Assembly (NCBI GenBank): GCA_034008185.1
Contig: CM067104.1
Location: forward strand, 1,889,799 to 1,953,798
DNA length: 64,000 nt
DNA from: Gorsachius magnificus
Lineage: Eukaryota; Chordata; Aves; Pelecaniformes; Ardeidae
Direction of reading: 5' to 3'
This document shows positions 45,301-60,300 of the stretch, one piece after another (within the stretch, counting starts at the first letter, position 1; every line of letters starts with the position of its first letter). A program made the position numbers and the translations under genes. The notes beneath the pieces were generated by a model. It was not told where the DNA came from, made no database searches, and worked only from the letters and a program-made list of their open reading frames with translations.

Positions 45301-48300
45301 TTTGGATATGTGAATGATGAGAAAATGTGATCTCAGAAGCAGCTTCTTAACAAGGTTGCAGTGACAAATTTTGCAATAAGCAGACGGTGTTTTGAAAGCA
45401 TATTGTATTGTAAATAATTCCTATATTAATTTGCTGTCAAAGACTTAAGACTAAATCACATCTGTAACCGCAATATCTTTTTTTGTAAGCCCTCTTGTTC
45501 ATTGTGTTTGCATTCTTTTTTCTTTTTGTCAGGCTGCTGACTGTGTGCTCTTAAATAATCGTACTGATTTCTCCACACTTCCTTCCCTCTACGAGTAAGA
45601 TGTTTGAGAATTCAGTTTATTTAAATTGGAAAAGGAAATATTGCACCCTTAGAGAGGCCACAGTAGGAAAAGTCACCGTAAGTAATAATTGTGGGTTTGG
45701 AGATAGCTTGTTGAATAAAATCTTTTTTACTTTTAAGTCTGCTTGTTTAGGTTCAAGCTCCACCGGTGTCAATGTAGAAAGGATATTTGTCCTCACGGTT
45801 TTGTGAAAATATGTTATGACAGTGGTGACATACTGATACAAGGCAAGAAAAATCCGTGTGTTAGGATCTTGCCATTTTGGAACAACAGAAGTATCTGTCT
45901 GATACTGCAACATCCTGCGTAACAAGGCCAGCACGTGGAGATTGACCGTTCCTTCTTTTTATGACAATGGCATGGTTTTTCTACTTAAAGGCAGGCAGAG
46001 TGAGGGCCACTTTGTACCAAAAGTCACATATTATTCTCTTTAAAGAGCTGTTAGTGTGCAGAGGTGCGTATTTTCCCTTGGAGAAGTCAAGTTCAGTAAC
46101 TTTGCAGTGGATTTGCAACATGCAGCTGGACTGTTGAGCTCTGCTATGAGGGTTCTCATCTTTGCTGCTGTAGTACGTTTTGCCCATTATTTTGATCTTC
46201 CACGCAGCTTAAAGGCTTTCGCATACGAAGGATCTTGCCACATCCTGCTCGCCAGCCTCTGAACAAAGTGCTTCTGAAGCAGACATTGACTCTCCTTCAG
46301 CGTGCCGAAAGAGCCCTGAACAGAAGTCGTTCCTTGCATGATCTTTCTTGTAAAGAGCATTGCAGCTGACAGAATAATGGGTTTTCTTAGGCTTGCTGGT
46401 GACATGCCAACATGGTTTCCTTAGCAGTGAAATTCCTCAAGAAGCCATGGTTGCTGATGTAAACATAACTGAAGGCTTAACACAGCCCGTACTGAGCTCG
46501 GGGCCTGAAATCAGCTTCTTATGCCATGCTGTACAGTGCATTTTTCTTCTGCTCTTTCTATTTAAATCTGGTTTCCCAAGCTTGTAACCAACTTGAATGG
46601 GTCGTACTCTTCAATCCAGCAAAGACGGCCTGGTCTCTGCTTAGAGGAGCCTGCACAGGCTCCAGGGCTTGTACGCAGCAAGCATCGCTCCATGGGGCAG
46701 CCTTCCATTAACTTGAATATAGCTCTGGTTTTGTAGAACTGTGTTTGGGATGGAGGGGGGTTATTTTTAATTACCATGTGCAGAGCAGGTTTAAGGTTAT
46801 TTAACAAAGGGCTTTGGTTCCCACTAGTCAGGCTTAAAAGAAATGAATAGCAAAACCAAGAACAGTTTCAGAGCTGCGCACTGAGTCTCCCTCCTGTCTT
46901 TTTGTCAGGTATGCTTCTGGAATTTGGTGGGAGTTTCTGAAAGGAAATTACTAGTGTTGCACACTAATTTGAGGCTGGGTAAAAGATTAGTAATTTTATT
47001 GTTTTAACTTTAAGTAGTGGAATCCTACTATGGTGACTAATACTGTTTAATAGTAACTATCCTAGAGTAAGTACTTGTTAGCGCTGTAAAATCACTGTGG
47101 TTTGTGTTTCAGATTTCAGTGCTTTGGGAAAAACAATGTTACTGGCTCACTGAGCAGCCATCGTTTTCTCTGCTGCTTTTTTTCTGTGAAATGGGAGTGA
47201 CATCCTTATGAACACACGCTTGGTACTGCCTCTTTGGGAAAGCCAGGGCAGGAGGCATGTGGGAAAACACGTCGCAGTAGGTGTCTCACCTCTTTAGTTT
47301 TGAAAAATTCATTCTTGCAACTGGTATTTTTTTTATGTTGATTTTTTCTTTGGGGATTGACCTTTTAAGTGCTAATGCTTTCATCAAGATACCTTTCTTT
47401 GTTTCATCACGCATAATCATTGAGCTCATCGCACTATGATTTGGAATAGCATTTTCCCATCTGGAAATACGTAATTATTGTGCTACTGTGCAGAATGACA
47501 TGCCAAGTAGGTTAGTGCTCTGTTAACACGGTGTTTAAAGGAGGTCAGAGTTGCATTTCCATACCGGAATACTTTGTGTGAGCAGCGCTATGTTTGATCA
47601 ATAGATAGGGGAATAATTGCTCTTAACTTCTTCCTTCTCCCATTCTTGCATCTTATTCAAGAATCTAGAGTTTAATTATGAAAAGTACCTTCAGGTGCAG
47701 TTGGACTGAAATGGGCTGCATATCCAAACTGCTTTTTGGGATGGGTTGGCAAGGTGTTGCTACAGCGTCAGATTTGAAGGAGAGTTACCAGCAAGGAGTA
47801 CCTGTGGCAGTTGGCTTATGTTAGAAAAATTGAAGCCTGTTTCAAGAGAATCATTAAATATTGGCAACCAAGAGCCATGAAAGAGGAGGCGATAGGAATT
47901 GTGCACAGGATTAAAACCCATAGTGACTTCTATTTTAATCTTATCCCAGGTGGATCCCCTGTGGTAATATTCTGATGGTTTTGTGTAGCCATGTTAGCTG
48001 CTGAAAAAAAAGCTGCAAAAAATATGATCAGGTTTCTGCGCAAGAGCACTGAGAGGGAAACGGCCCTGTCGAGGGCCTGTCCTCCCCTGGAAGCAAGGTG
48101 CAGAATGAAGGCTAGGGACTGACTGGTTTCATTGAATACCTCGGACTGGAAACTGGTGTTGCCGATGGTCGTGGGTGGGGTAGAAGCTTCATACATCTGA
48201 CTTTAATCAATCACCATGTTTGTCAGAGCCCCAGACTGTCACCAAATGATGCTTACTGCGGGTTGTGGTAAACCCAAGAGGAAGATCTCATTTGGCTTTC

Positions 48301-51300
48301 TAATCGTGGGTGGTTATCTACGTGAGTCTTGAGTAGTTTACAGCAAGATACAGACTTCTCTGTGGGAGCCTGCATGGTTTTGTCTTTATTTTTATTCCTG
48401 GGCTAAAACCAGGCTTGATTTGGAAAATCATCTGTCCACGCTGGTCTGTCTTGTGGAGAAAGTGCAGGCTGTTTAGAATAGGCAGAGAGTTTACGTGCAT
48501 GCAGTCTTTTGTAGTTGGGCTGAACAGGCAACTCCTGGGAGAAGGTTATCAGCACTCACTGTTCTAATAATTCAATTTCTACCTTAAGGAAGGCAATGAT
48601 GTACCTACCTGCTGCGTAAGTGCTGAATCACAGGGCTGTTAACTCTTGCACAAAGTTTAGTCATTTCCTGAGAAACTTTTATTTTCAGTCTAGTGGTGGA
48701 GGGCCAGGTCTGTGCGCTTGTGCTGAGGGTTAAATACCTGCGAATTTCTGCTAGCGGCTGTGACCAGGAGGTTAGTCAGAAAAGAGTATTATCCAGGGCA
48801 GAATCGCTTCATCTGGGGTTTTTTAAATGTGTTGTGAGTTGTCTTGCTTTACTGAGCTCAGGCTGTAAGCGTAGCCAGTTCTTGCATACGTGTATGTGAC
48901 ACTTCCAGTTTCTCCTCATTTAAATGTGTTGCTCCGATGCAGGACTTGTATTCTAAACAGTTAAGCGCTCCTACATCTAAACTCACATTCTTCTCATTGA
49001 CTAGTTATTAAAAATAGATGAAAATATTTCTCTTGAACAGATTTTGTAAAATCCTATTTGTGACAAATCCTTGGGTTTGTGCCCTTTATAGCATTCAAAA
49101 GGGAAAATGCATTTTTTTCCCCATGATGAGTTGCAGCTATTTAAAAGATTCCCCCTCCCCGCCCCCCAGGATGGGGTTACATGCAAGGTTTATTATTTCT
49201 GTATGGGATTAAGCTATTTATGTGCATGTGCTGGTTTTATGAGTAACATGTAAAATTTATATCGCTGTACTTTGCAACAGAATATCTTGGATAAAGTTGA
49301 ATTCAGTGACTGTATTTTGCAGATGTTTGTTAGAGGCAGTGAGCGGAGCCTCTATTTAGTAGGGTTATCAGAGTTAACAGAATTTAGTGATGTATTTAAA
49401 GGTTTGAAGGGGTTATCTTCAAGGGGTTTTGGAACCTTTTAAAAAACATTTTTCCGTTTGTAAAGGTAGATGTTACCCTTGCAGTTGCAACGTGATTTGA
49501 GTTGCTGATGTACAAGCGCATCAACGTGTATCCTTTTGGCACAGGTGAGGAGCTGAAAGGCAAAGTATTTCTGGCCTTTTAGTTCTCACGTACAAACGAA
49601 CTAGAGGTATGGCTTGAGGTTTGGCTTCATGGTCATTTGAGCACCATACCTGGGGAAATCGTTTAAAGAAACTAAGGGCTGAGAATACCATGGTCACGTT
49701 GGCGCTGTGTAAACTGCGCACGCAGTCACGTGTAAGAATGTTCTCATGTCTGCTGCAAAGAGAAGAATCAACAAAAGTGTAGTACGTCTAGAAGAGGCTC
49801 TTTTATTTGCAGTGGTAAGCTTCCAAGCGTTTTTCAGTGTCCCAGTCTTGTGAAGCCTTTGAGAATTCATTTTGCTGACCCTGGGTAGTGCCGTTTTCAG
49901 CAGAAATGCTAATGATAAGTTATCATATGTGTCTCTTTTTTTTTCTTTTTTTTTTTTGGTGGGGAAGGGAGCATCTTCAGCTGAAGTTGATCTGGTGACG
50001 CCTCCTTTTCGTTGGTCACCCCCTGCCCGCGCACACAAAGCAAGCTGAACTCTGTCCTTAGCTCACCCAGTTTGGTGATGCATCACATATGGCATCTAAG
50101 ATTACTGCTCGTAATACACGGGCCCAGACGGGTGAATCGAGGACAGTGGATCATCTGGAACTCTGAAACGCTGTTGGAAGATAACAAGGTTCTTCAGTAT
50201 AGTTTCAGTAGTTGGATCGATTGTTTAAAGGTAAAACAACGAAAAAATTAAAAAGGCTTAAGTCACACAGTAAGTGATTTGTGGTAAAGTGCGCCTTGTG
50301 ACCTTAAGTGACACAGAGCCAGACCTCTGCAGCGTGGAAGCCTGGCAAGGACCATGTACGCAGGGTAGACCATGCCACAAAAACCTAATCTTGAATTGCG
50401 TTTTCTTGAAATAATAAATGTTGGGATTAAAATAGTTTTAATTTGGTGAAGCAACATTCATAAGCCTTTAGCAAAGATCTTTGAAACTGTGGAACAGAGT
50501 CCCCACAGTGCCGGAGCCAAGTAGCCTTGTACTGTGTATATAAATTAATCTGGAGCTGATCTGTCTGTGAAACTTTTAGTACTGAAACTGTAGCAGTATA
50601 ATGCTTTTGCTTAACAAACACAGCTTTGTAAGACTTGCTGGTTTTTTCAGTAGCCTATTCATGTTCTTAATGGGAACAGAATGGTGCTGTTAAAGGGAAA
50701 CTGCAAAGCACAAACCTGTTTGTTTTTCTTACCGTTTGGTTTTGGGGTTTGGGGGGGGTGGTGACATATGGAGTGAGTAAGGCTTTATTTCTTTGAAGAA
50801 ATCAGTGACTTTTTTCTGGAAGACACTATAGTTTGCAGACCGTGGTATTGTCTTCAAGGAGGAAACCTGATACACGGCTTCACCAGAAGGAAGGAGGAGG
50901 GAATCTTTGAAGCTGCATCATCATTTGGCCTCAAACAGAAAGAGGCAATTGTCTAAACTTGTTTCAAACACAGCTTTTGTGCTGAAGTTATGGCCGAAGA
51001 GTGTTAGGAGTGCTAGACCATTTAACAGGTATAGTCTGTTTGAACACACAGCCTTAGAAGAAAGGTTTAAATGTTGGTTTTTTGGGTTGCTGAAGCCTGG
51101 GATTGCGGATGTCCTAGCTTTAAGCCTCGGTAAAACCATTGTGGGCGGGGGTGTCTAGAAGTTGCCAGCCCTCCAGGAAGTGGAAGAAAGACTATATGGA
51201 GCTGCAAAATAAATAAACGAGGGGTGACAACGTTTCTTACTGAAGTGCTGAACTGATTGGTTTGATACCTATTTTCTGCCTAGACCATAACTGAGACAGT

Positions 51301-54300
51301 CTTAAGTGCATACCTTCCTCATTTGGGGCTTCTCAAACGTGCCACCTAACATTTCCAAACACACTTGAAACGCCTTATCTGGAAGTGGCATGCAACAAAA
51401 GAACATTTTGGACTTTCAGCTACACCTCTGGCTTTCAGTGTCTCCAGTTTGGTGTCTACTTCGGGTCGAGGAGAGAAGTCCAAAATCAAGCTCTGCAAAA
51501 CCAGGCTTTATGTTGTACTCTTTCAGAGTAAGTTCGAGATGATAAAGCTACAGGGAGACATTGCCTGGGCCTAGAGATCAAGCCGGGGAGTAGGCAAGAA
51601 AGGCAAGGTCATCAAGGTCATTTGTAGGGGTGAGACCTGAAAAGCAGATGCAGTGGTGATAATAGAATTTATTTCCTTATTTTTGTTATAATCATGTTAC
51701 GGTATACGCTGTTAAATAAAGGGAGTAGCTATCTCTGTTTTGGGGCTAATTTCTAGGATTCTCTGCTAACATGAATTGCTAGAAACTTTGATTTTTTTTT
51801 TTTTTTTTAAAGCATAAGAACATTTTTTTTAAATGCATACAAACTGCTTTCAAATTTGAATCTTTTGCTTGATACAGTCAAGTGTTTGGAGGCTTTGTTG
51901 GGGAGATGCTGTGCACTACGTGATCATTTTCCTTAATTTCTCCACTGTAGTAATTATGGTTTTGTTAGACAGTAAATGATTCAGTGTTCTCATTCCATGG
52001 GGGGAAGGGGAGCAAGGATGTTGAAAGAGGAGTATTGTCTGAGCGTAGCAGGATTAGCTGGTGTTACCACCTTGCACTGATTGAGCACCACTATTTAGAA
52101 TAGATCATCAACTCTAATTGCTAAAAAGCAGCCTGGCGTCACAGGGTGGTGAGACTCCTGAAGTTTCAGGCTTCTCTGTGGCATGATTTGAATATAGGTG
52201 TAACATCTAGGCTGATCGGTTGTAGTTCACTGGACTTGTTTCTGTGCTGTGTAAGCCCATGCCCCTTTGTTTTCTCTGATTGCTGAGTTTATCTTTTCTC
52301 TTGAGCTCTCAATGGTCAGAACATCCAGATTGGATTTGCATGATGAGGATGAATTCTAATTTCCTTTCAAGAAATTAGGAGAATCATAAGAAAAAGGAAT
52401 CTCGGAATCAATTTTTTTTTTTTTTTCACTTTTCTAGGGAATTCTGTTTCTCAAATGCACTCTTATTTAATCACAAACCAGCCGGGCCTCTTGGATTTCA
52501 CCACAGAGGTGTCTGCAGTCAGGATTATTGTCCAGGCATTCCAAGTGAGGAGTATTGCAATAGACAGCAAGATGAGGAATTACTGAAGGAGTGCAATGCC
52601 AGTGCCGGCCTCCTGCCAGAGAACCTGTTCTGTGAAGCTGGCTGGGGCTGGTCCATCAAATGCTCTGCAAATGAGCAGGAAAACTGAGCTGGTGGCTCTG
52701 CCGGAGAAAATTTCTCATCTGTTGGGATGAGTTAACCTTTGAGAGTAGTGCAGGTGGTGGCAGAGCTTGGCATTGGTTGGGAAGGAAAAACTCTGAGTTT
52801 GGGTAGCATAGTGAGGAAAATGGTAGTGCGTGGAGCTGAGGAAACAGATTGTGGTGGTGGTGGGCTGGATTTACACTTCAGTCTGTTCTAATGTGCTGGT
52901 TATCTGGGGAAGGTGAAGACATCGCTGCACCCGAGCTGGTTGCCGTCACTGCAGCAGAGGTGTCAAGGAAGGAGAGCCTGTTCTCCACTGCATCAGTGAT
53001 CAGCAGCTTAGCTCACTCTCATGTGTCCTTTAAAAACAAAAATGAAAACAAAACACCAAAACCAACCCCTAAAGATTCCTGACATCACATTTTGAGACAC
53101 AAGGAAAGATCACAACATATAAGAATCTTACGGTTGTTTATGGCAAAAGGGACTTGGCTGAAAAGAAACTGAAGCTTTGCTTTTTTTTTTTTTTTTTCTT
53201 TTTTTTTTTCTTCCCTGACAAGAATCCCATTTCCTTAGCAGGGCCTCCTCGGCATGTGGAGGCACAACCATGGCTAGCTTAGGATATAGATAAATATAGA
53301 CTGCAACTGAACAGAAACAGTTGTAGCTGGGAGTGGGCCAAAAGAACGTCTCAGCAGTAATTGTTTGTAATGTCTTTCCTAGGAATGAACAAACACCAGC
53401 ACCATTTTAAAGCTAAATTGTCAGCTCTCATTTGCTTTGCTAATGCTTGCTTTGTAGTGCTGTGTCTTACATCTGTGTGGAGAGGGGTTGTGGTTCTTGG
53501 GTTGTTTTTTCAGCTAGCTGGAAGAACGTAGCGCGCGCACCAAATGTCACAAAGGGTTGAATTTATGGAAGCGGGGTTGATGATTTACCAGGTTTATGTA
53601 GTAGGAGTGAATGGTTCTTGAGATTGCAGTCCTATTGTCTTAGTTCTCTTCCTGTTGCTTTAATTTATGGTATTTGGTGAGGAAGTCCGCATTTATGTTC
53701 GGATCTAGCCATTTCCATTTCCTGTAGAACAGCAGAAAAGGAATAGGGTGAAAGAAAATTTCTGTCTTAGTGAATCGTTACTTTCTGTCTCAATGGATTG
53801 GTACCAAATTTGGACTATGTGTGACCAGGGGGAAGAGGCTTTATAAAATAAATTTGTTCCACTCGTGCCGTGTGTTAAAGGGACACTTGCTTCCAAGACT
53901 TGGGATGTCCATTTGGGCATAACTATTGTGGTTGTCGTAATTGCATCATTATTTTATTAAGATGACTTCACACCTGTCAACCTGTGCCCACACACAAGGT
54001 TTTTTCCAAGAGCCTGAGTCCCTCTGTCTTGCTTGAGCTTTATTTCAGATAATTGTATTCTGTTTCTAACCTGCATGGATGGCTATCCTTAAATAAAGAA
54101 CTCTTAATTTATCTGTTTCTTCTAACCTTTCCAGTCCCTTCTCCCTAGTTCCAGTTCAACAGGGGTAGTCTAAAAATTTAAGCGTTATGCTGTCTAATCC
54201 TGTGGGCAGATGCTTGAGAATGTCGACCTGTTTGTCAAAACAGTGTTTTGGGTTTTGTTTTTTTTTTTAACAAGCTGTACTTGGAAATTCAGCAGTGGGA

Positions 54301-57300
54301 AGACCCAGTGCTGCAGGGAAGTCCCAGGTATTTATCACCCTGATTTCTGTTGCCTGAATTTTGCTAGTTGGAACATTCCTGCTCTTGCCAAATAGCATTA
54401 GGCTTTTTATTTTTTTGTTAGCTTATGCTCAGACAATCCTTTTTTTTCAAGCAATAATGTAAATGATCTGCATTGCGTGGTAGTTAAGGTTGCAAATAGT
54501 GGTTTGGCCTGAGTTATGTTCTTGTTTTTCAGTAGTATGTCACTTCAAATTTCCAAATGCAGATCTGGGAACCATAAGCCTTGCATTTATGTGAGGAGGG
54601 CTTTGTTTTCTTGGTAGGATATTAGTGTGGAGCAAGTGATTAGAGAGGATTCTTTGCTTCCCAGCACATTAAACAGAATGCGATACTTAAAATTGAGAGT
54701 GCTGGTAGTTGTTCGCAATGTACTGGTACTCCTAGTAATTCCAAAAATTTTTCTGTGGCAAATGTTTCATTCTATATAGAGTGTAACCACTGATGTCAAG
54801 CGTCCAATTAAATCTTGTGGATAAATTAATAACAAAATAACAAGCTACAAACAAATCTGGGGGTTGGTTTATAAGGAAAATCCCTCCCCCTTTCTGTGCA
54901 GGTTTGTTTTTCCTGCAGTGGCAGTCACCCTGGTCTATTTGCTACCCAAATGAACAAATGTGGGGAATTAAAACTGCCTCTGAAAACAGAGAGGCAAATC
55001 TCTGAAAATCTGGTGGATTTTGTAGCTCACGCAGCGGATCAAAGTGTTACCCTTTCGGTGTACAGCCTTCATATAGCTCTTTTTTGAAGGTGTACTTTTC
55101 TTACACTGGCAGCATACCTTTCTTGTGAGCTGGATTAATTTAACTGAGCTATGTATTGCAATCAAGCATTAAAATTAATGCTTTGGTTGGCATTTCAGTG
55201 CTTCGTGGACATTCTAATTTTCAGCTGCTGGATTTGTTTGGACTTGCTGGGGCCTGACTCAAACACAGTGTTAGAGGAGTGAGATAAAATGTTGTGTGCA
55301 AATGCACGCCCTCCGCTAAGTAGTGTAAGTACCCATTTTGGTTTGAAAACTCTTAGTCTAGGTGTTCCAAGTGATGTTGGCATTTGTCTGTCCAGCACAA
55401 AGGAATGAAGTCCATTCCCTTTCCAAGCATTTCAGTACTGCAAAATCACGTTTATAACCAAAATGGCCTGTTAGCTGGAATGTTATAGCAGGGACGCGGG
55501 TTGTGTCGGCAGGCTTAGAGCCTAAACCCTGTAATCACCTTTTCTGATGTGGCCCTGCAGATCAGGCTGGAAGTGTCTGGCAGGAGGATGCTGTAAGGCA
55601 GCAAAGACAGTGGCCTGTGCTGCTTGGTGTCTAATGCTCCCTGCCTTGCAATAATCAGGCTCACGGCAAAGAAAACACGCCGTTTGCGATCACTAGTTTC
55701 TTGTAATACAAATGCGGGCTTAATTTCAGCTTGAGAAGTAATACCAAATAATTCTGTTTTCTTATTGCTATGTGTTTGATTGCTTCCAATCTTTCGGCCC
55801 CAAGAGATAAGAGGTTACAAGTGCAGGTCAGGCTACAAAAAGGCTTGAAAGGTTGCAGGGTTTTTTGTTTTAATCCCTTCAAGGTTTCAGTCTTCCTTGT
55901 GGTTCTGATGTAATGTGAGAAATTAAAACAAAAGACAGCAGCCAGATGGTACATCTCCAGGATCAGACAGATTAGTTTTTTAAAAAAGGAAAAAGTTTAC
56001 TAATATTGACTCTCCTCTGGAGTTTTTGCATCTGTGGAGCTCAAGCATCTATCTTCTGCACACTTCTTCCAGTAGGAAAACAGAGGAATTACAGCTACTA
56101 CCAGGTTAAAAAGCCCATAACCCCCTAGCTCGCTTCCACTAAAATATCAAATGGACATGATTAAAAGTCTGGCTTTCTGGATTGTAGTGTGTGCTTGCTG
56201 GGCAGTAGTCTAGAAGTTGACTCTGTTTATCCTTGCGTCAGTTTTTGGAGGTACCCTAAATGGCTCCTGCAGTGGGTTCACTTTATTTGCTAAAAGCTGT
56301 TCTTAATTTGATTAGTTTAACACAAGGCTCTGAATTTGCACTTTCCCTTTGGCTTGTTGTTTGGGAATTATTCCATCTTGTTAGCCTAAGTTGGCTTTGT
56401 GGTTGCAGAATATTTTCATGCGCTCAGAGTTTCCCTTTTTAGGTTTTCATTGCTTTGATATTCCATTTAGATAGCTGCTCTGATGCAAATTATTGCATTT
56501 AAATAGCGTACAGTGTGTATCTCTGATCCCAAGGGAACTGCAGAAGTTCTGTAATATGGAGGCTTTGAAACCATAACGTACTCACATTTACCTGGTTTCG
56601 GGTTTTCTTCAGCATATGAATGCTGCGTTCAAGTGAAACCTTTCTGTCATTGAAAAGAAATGCAGATGGACCTCAGACTGAAAAATGAGGGCATTGTTAA
56701 ATGAGTTTTCTTTCCTTGGTTTTAGGGGACATCACGCAAAAGGGGTATGAGAAGAAGAGAGCAAAGCTTCTGGCTCCGTATGTTCCACAAACCCAAGGTA
56801 GGTACTTGTTTCGGCTGGCATAAGAATTTTGCATAGCCTTGATGTTAAAGGGATCTGTGGAATGGCTGTGGAGCAGTGCGATTTCATTTGCCAGGTCTAA
56901 ACTATTCTGTTTCGTACGTGTTTCCTTAGCTATCGAATAATTACACTGCGGAGGTTGCATGGATGCCATGAAGCCATGGGCAGTATTTTGCCTCTAGTTC
57001 GCTTGTTCATATTGAACTCCAGGGATTCCTGGTAGTTCCAGAGCTCTTTGGTGGGTCTCTGTAGAGCGCTGTGTATTTCACCACTTCACATGCCCTGCCT
57101 TTATCTCCCACATACATAAATCACATCCTACTCCCTTGTCAGCTGAGAACTCAAGGGCTTTGAATCAATCGTGAAGTGTGAGGTCCTCAAGAATCATTCT
57201 TGAAACCTTCTTAAAAATGGCTTAACTGCAGAGCCGGTCTGTACTGCGTCCTTCTTTCAGCCATCTTAACTCCTTGTTGGAGAAGCATTAGAATTTTCAC

Positions 57301-60300
57301 AATTTGTTGGTTTATTTCACCAGAGTAGCTGAATTCATGTACTTTGTTTACGTCTGTTTCTTTTGCTTCAAAGACCCTTAGCACTAGAGCTGATTGTATG
57401 TAGGATAATTATATATAATCGTAAACTGAAGGACGTGGCTGAAAGCATGCCTAATAATTATTATGGGGATGTTTACCCAAAATCTATTGCGCTACTGATA
57501 TGCTGAGATGCTTAACCATTAAAAACTAATGTGTCTGGCTCTTAGTAGTTTGGGGAGTGAATGGGTATGTCAGGCAGTCGTGACTGGACTTACTGTAATT
57601 TACTGAGACTGAAATACTGCCAAAAAAATTTAAAAAAGAATGAAGGCTAAAAGTGCATTTATTGACCATCAGCACTGCCTCCGCTGGGGAAAGATCGTAT
57701 AGGGTTTTTTTCTGCTGAAATTACAGCAGTTCACGTAGGCAATTGCTTGAGGAACATAAAAGGACTCTGCCACTGTCATGCGGTAGCTTCTAGACTGCCA
57801 CTCCAAACCACCTGATGGTTGCATTCCTTCTCCCCTCCATCCCAGCTGTTTCTCAACTTTGTTTTGTTTGCATATTCAGCGAAAGCTGGTGCCCTTTCTC
57901 TTGTCTGAGACTTACTGCCGTAGCGGGTGCTTTATGCACAGAAGAGTAGTGTGTTCTGTCTGAGCTGACATACTGAAGGTAACAAGGCAAGCAAAAATTG
58001 CAGCTTAGCCTTCAAATTTGAAATTTTGTTCCCACCAGTGCTCTGAGTACTGAGGACTGCCTCCCTGAACCAGGATGTGATAGGAATCTCCGAGGGCTCG
58101 GTTGCTACCTTTGTATCAAATCTGTTTCTGTTATTTAAAGAAACCAAAAACGAATACACATGACTAATCCCTCTTTATGGTCTTTATAAGTAGATATTCG
58201 TTAAGCAGGTTTTACAGTCTCTTAGTCCAGCCTCTATACCAGTGGAGATCTTGAGCTTTAGAAGGAATTGTGGGCTCCTTCTTGGCAGACTTGCTTTTGT
58301 CCTGGAGTCTGGTGGAGGCTGAAGCTCTACAAGTTGCTTTTCATCTGACGACATGATCTTGTGCCCCTCATGCCTGTCACTTCGCACGCATGTTGGGTTT
58401 GTGTCAGAAAATGTCATTTAATTAGGAGGGGAAAAAAAAAAGTGTTTGGCAAGACTGACTGCGGCCCTGCTATTTTAATTGTCGCGCTTTTCAAGGCTGC
58501 AGGATGAGCCAAAGTTCAGGAAGAGACACGGGCTGATAGGAGGTCACCAATTAAGATAGCGTTTTGACTGCTGTTCTGGCTCAGCCCTCCAGCTTTTTAT
58601 ATATCTTATATCCAGCTGCCCCTATATCTGGAAATCTGTTGTAAAAATCATGTTGAAGTCGTGCATGAGGGATTCAGAATCAGGTCACCTTGTTAATGAG
58701 AAGAAAATGAATTTAGTCCACAACAAAAAAAAAAAAAAATATTTACTCCTGGCATGTAGTGCATGACGTTTCTCAGAGCTCCTTCCTGATGTTCCCTGAT
58801 GTATTGTCTCCATTTCATAGCTGTGAAATGAGACAAAGGTAGGTATGACGACATGTCAGGGCATGTCAGCATTATAATTTGGGAGATTCTTGTTGCTAAA
58901 GCTGTGCTCCATTCACATTGCCTCTGGGAGCTTGCCTCATTATTTTAGAGTTAAGGCAACAATGTTAATTACCTAAAGATACATGTTTTCCTGGTGCAAC
59001 ATCCATTTTTGTAAATGGAACTTACTGAGGCGATGGAGCCCTGATACCAGAGTTGTTGCTCCTCTGTTACGTGCTGGCTGCTGCACAAAAGGCTTTGAAG
59101 AAAGTATTTTGAGCAGCTTCCCAGGCTGCACACGTTAAGTAATGCTGCTGATTTCACCGGTGCCCGAGCCAAAACAGGGAGGACAGGCACGGTTATTTTG
59201 TGTTACACTACTGACTAACCACCTGCGACAACCGAGAAAGGCCGCCCCGCTGTCACCTCATCCTTGGCGTCTTCTGAATGTGTTTAACTGTAGCTAAACC
59301 TTAAGTTCCTTTTTGGAACAGACTGGGCTCTCTGTGCTTTGAGATGGTGCTTTCATTGGAGTAACGCTGACGGTTGCAAGTCACTCTCGGAGCCATTTGT
59401 CAGGACCGAATATTTTTATGCCTATTTTGAAAGATGCAATACGACGCTATTTTTTGCTATTTTGAAAAACGCTTTTTGGATGAACACACGAACTGCTCTG
59501 CTGCAAAGAGGTGGTATGGTAACTCACCTCCTCTTGAAACTGGTTTTTGCTGCGGACTACAGCCAAACTTCTGCCTAGGGAAAGACCTCCTGTCCATATT
59601 AGTTGCTGTGAATCTGGAAAACCGTTTACAACTCTTTAGCTCAAACAATGCAGATGCAGGAATGCCTTCTGCCAAAATTAGCAGCCCTTGCACAGACAGT
59701 TGGCAGAGTACGTTTTCTTGCTATTTAAGATAATGCATTCGGTTCCTCCTCTAATGTGTAAAGGAAATTATATTCATTAAGCACTGATTCACTGTCAGAA
59801 CCTTTTTCTGTAACTGCTAGAGTGCTCTTGCTCCTGTTTCCTATTCTCATGATGATGAAAAAACAGAAAAAATGAAACATTTTAAACAAGTGAAGAGAAC
59901 ATTGGGGTACTTACTGGTTTTATTGAAAAGGTAAGATGAATGTGATCCGGTGGTTTTTGTATTCCAATACCTCAGGGAAAGGTATTGGAAGACAGAAGTA
60001 ACATGCTTGTAAACCTTTTAAGATTGATAACATTTCAAGTTAATTTAGCCACTCCGTGAATCTTAGCTGTTAATGTACATTTTGTTGGTTTTCCTTCACG
60101 TTGTTCATGGATAGCACAAGGTGGGAACACTACAGATTCTTTAGTGTTTCATTTCTTTGACATTGTGGCACTTTGGAAAAGCAGCCTTTCTTCTTCACTT
60201 CCCAAGTGGGTTGTCATGTATTTCCTGTCTCGGGAGAGTTCTTCCTGCCACCCGGTGTGTTGTGGACTGCCAATACGCCAGCAGAACTCTACTGTAAAAG

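Larger units (their letters stand above)
27337..56725 (+). other. DIP2B: DIP2B intron 1 (29.4 kb)
   Basis: After the island (to about 27720) the intron is ordinary, AT-leaning sequence. I found no convincing exon, RNA gene, or recent transposon in it on either strand. Contents that can be named: a TTTTG/TTTTGG repeat (28490-28524), homopolymer T and A tracts, and several weak tRNA-SINE-like traces listed separately. Open frames up to about 105 codons occur but show no family similarity. Confidence 0.8.
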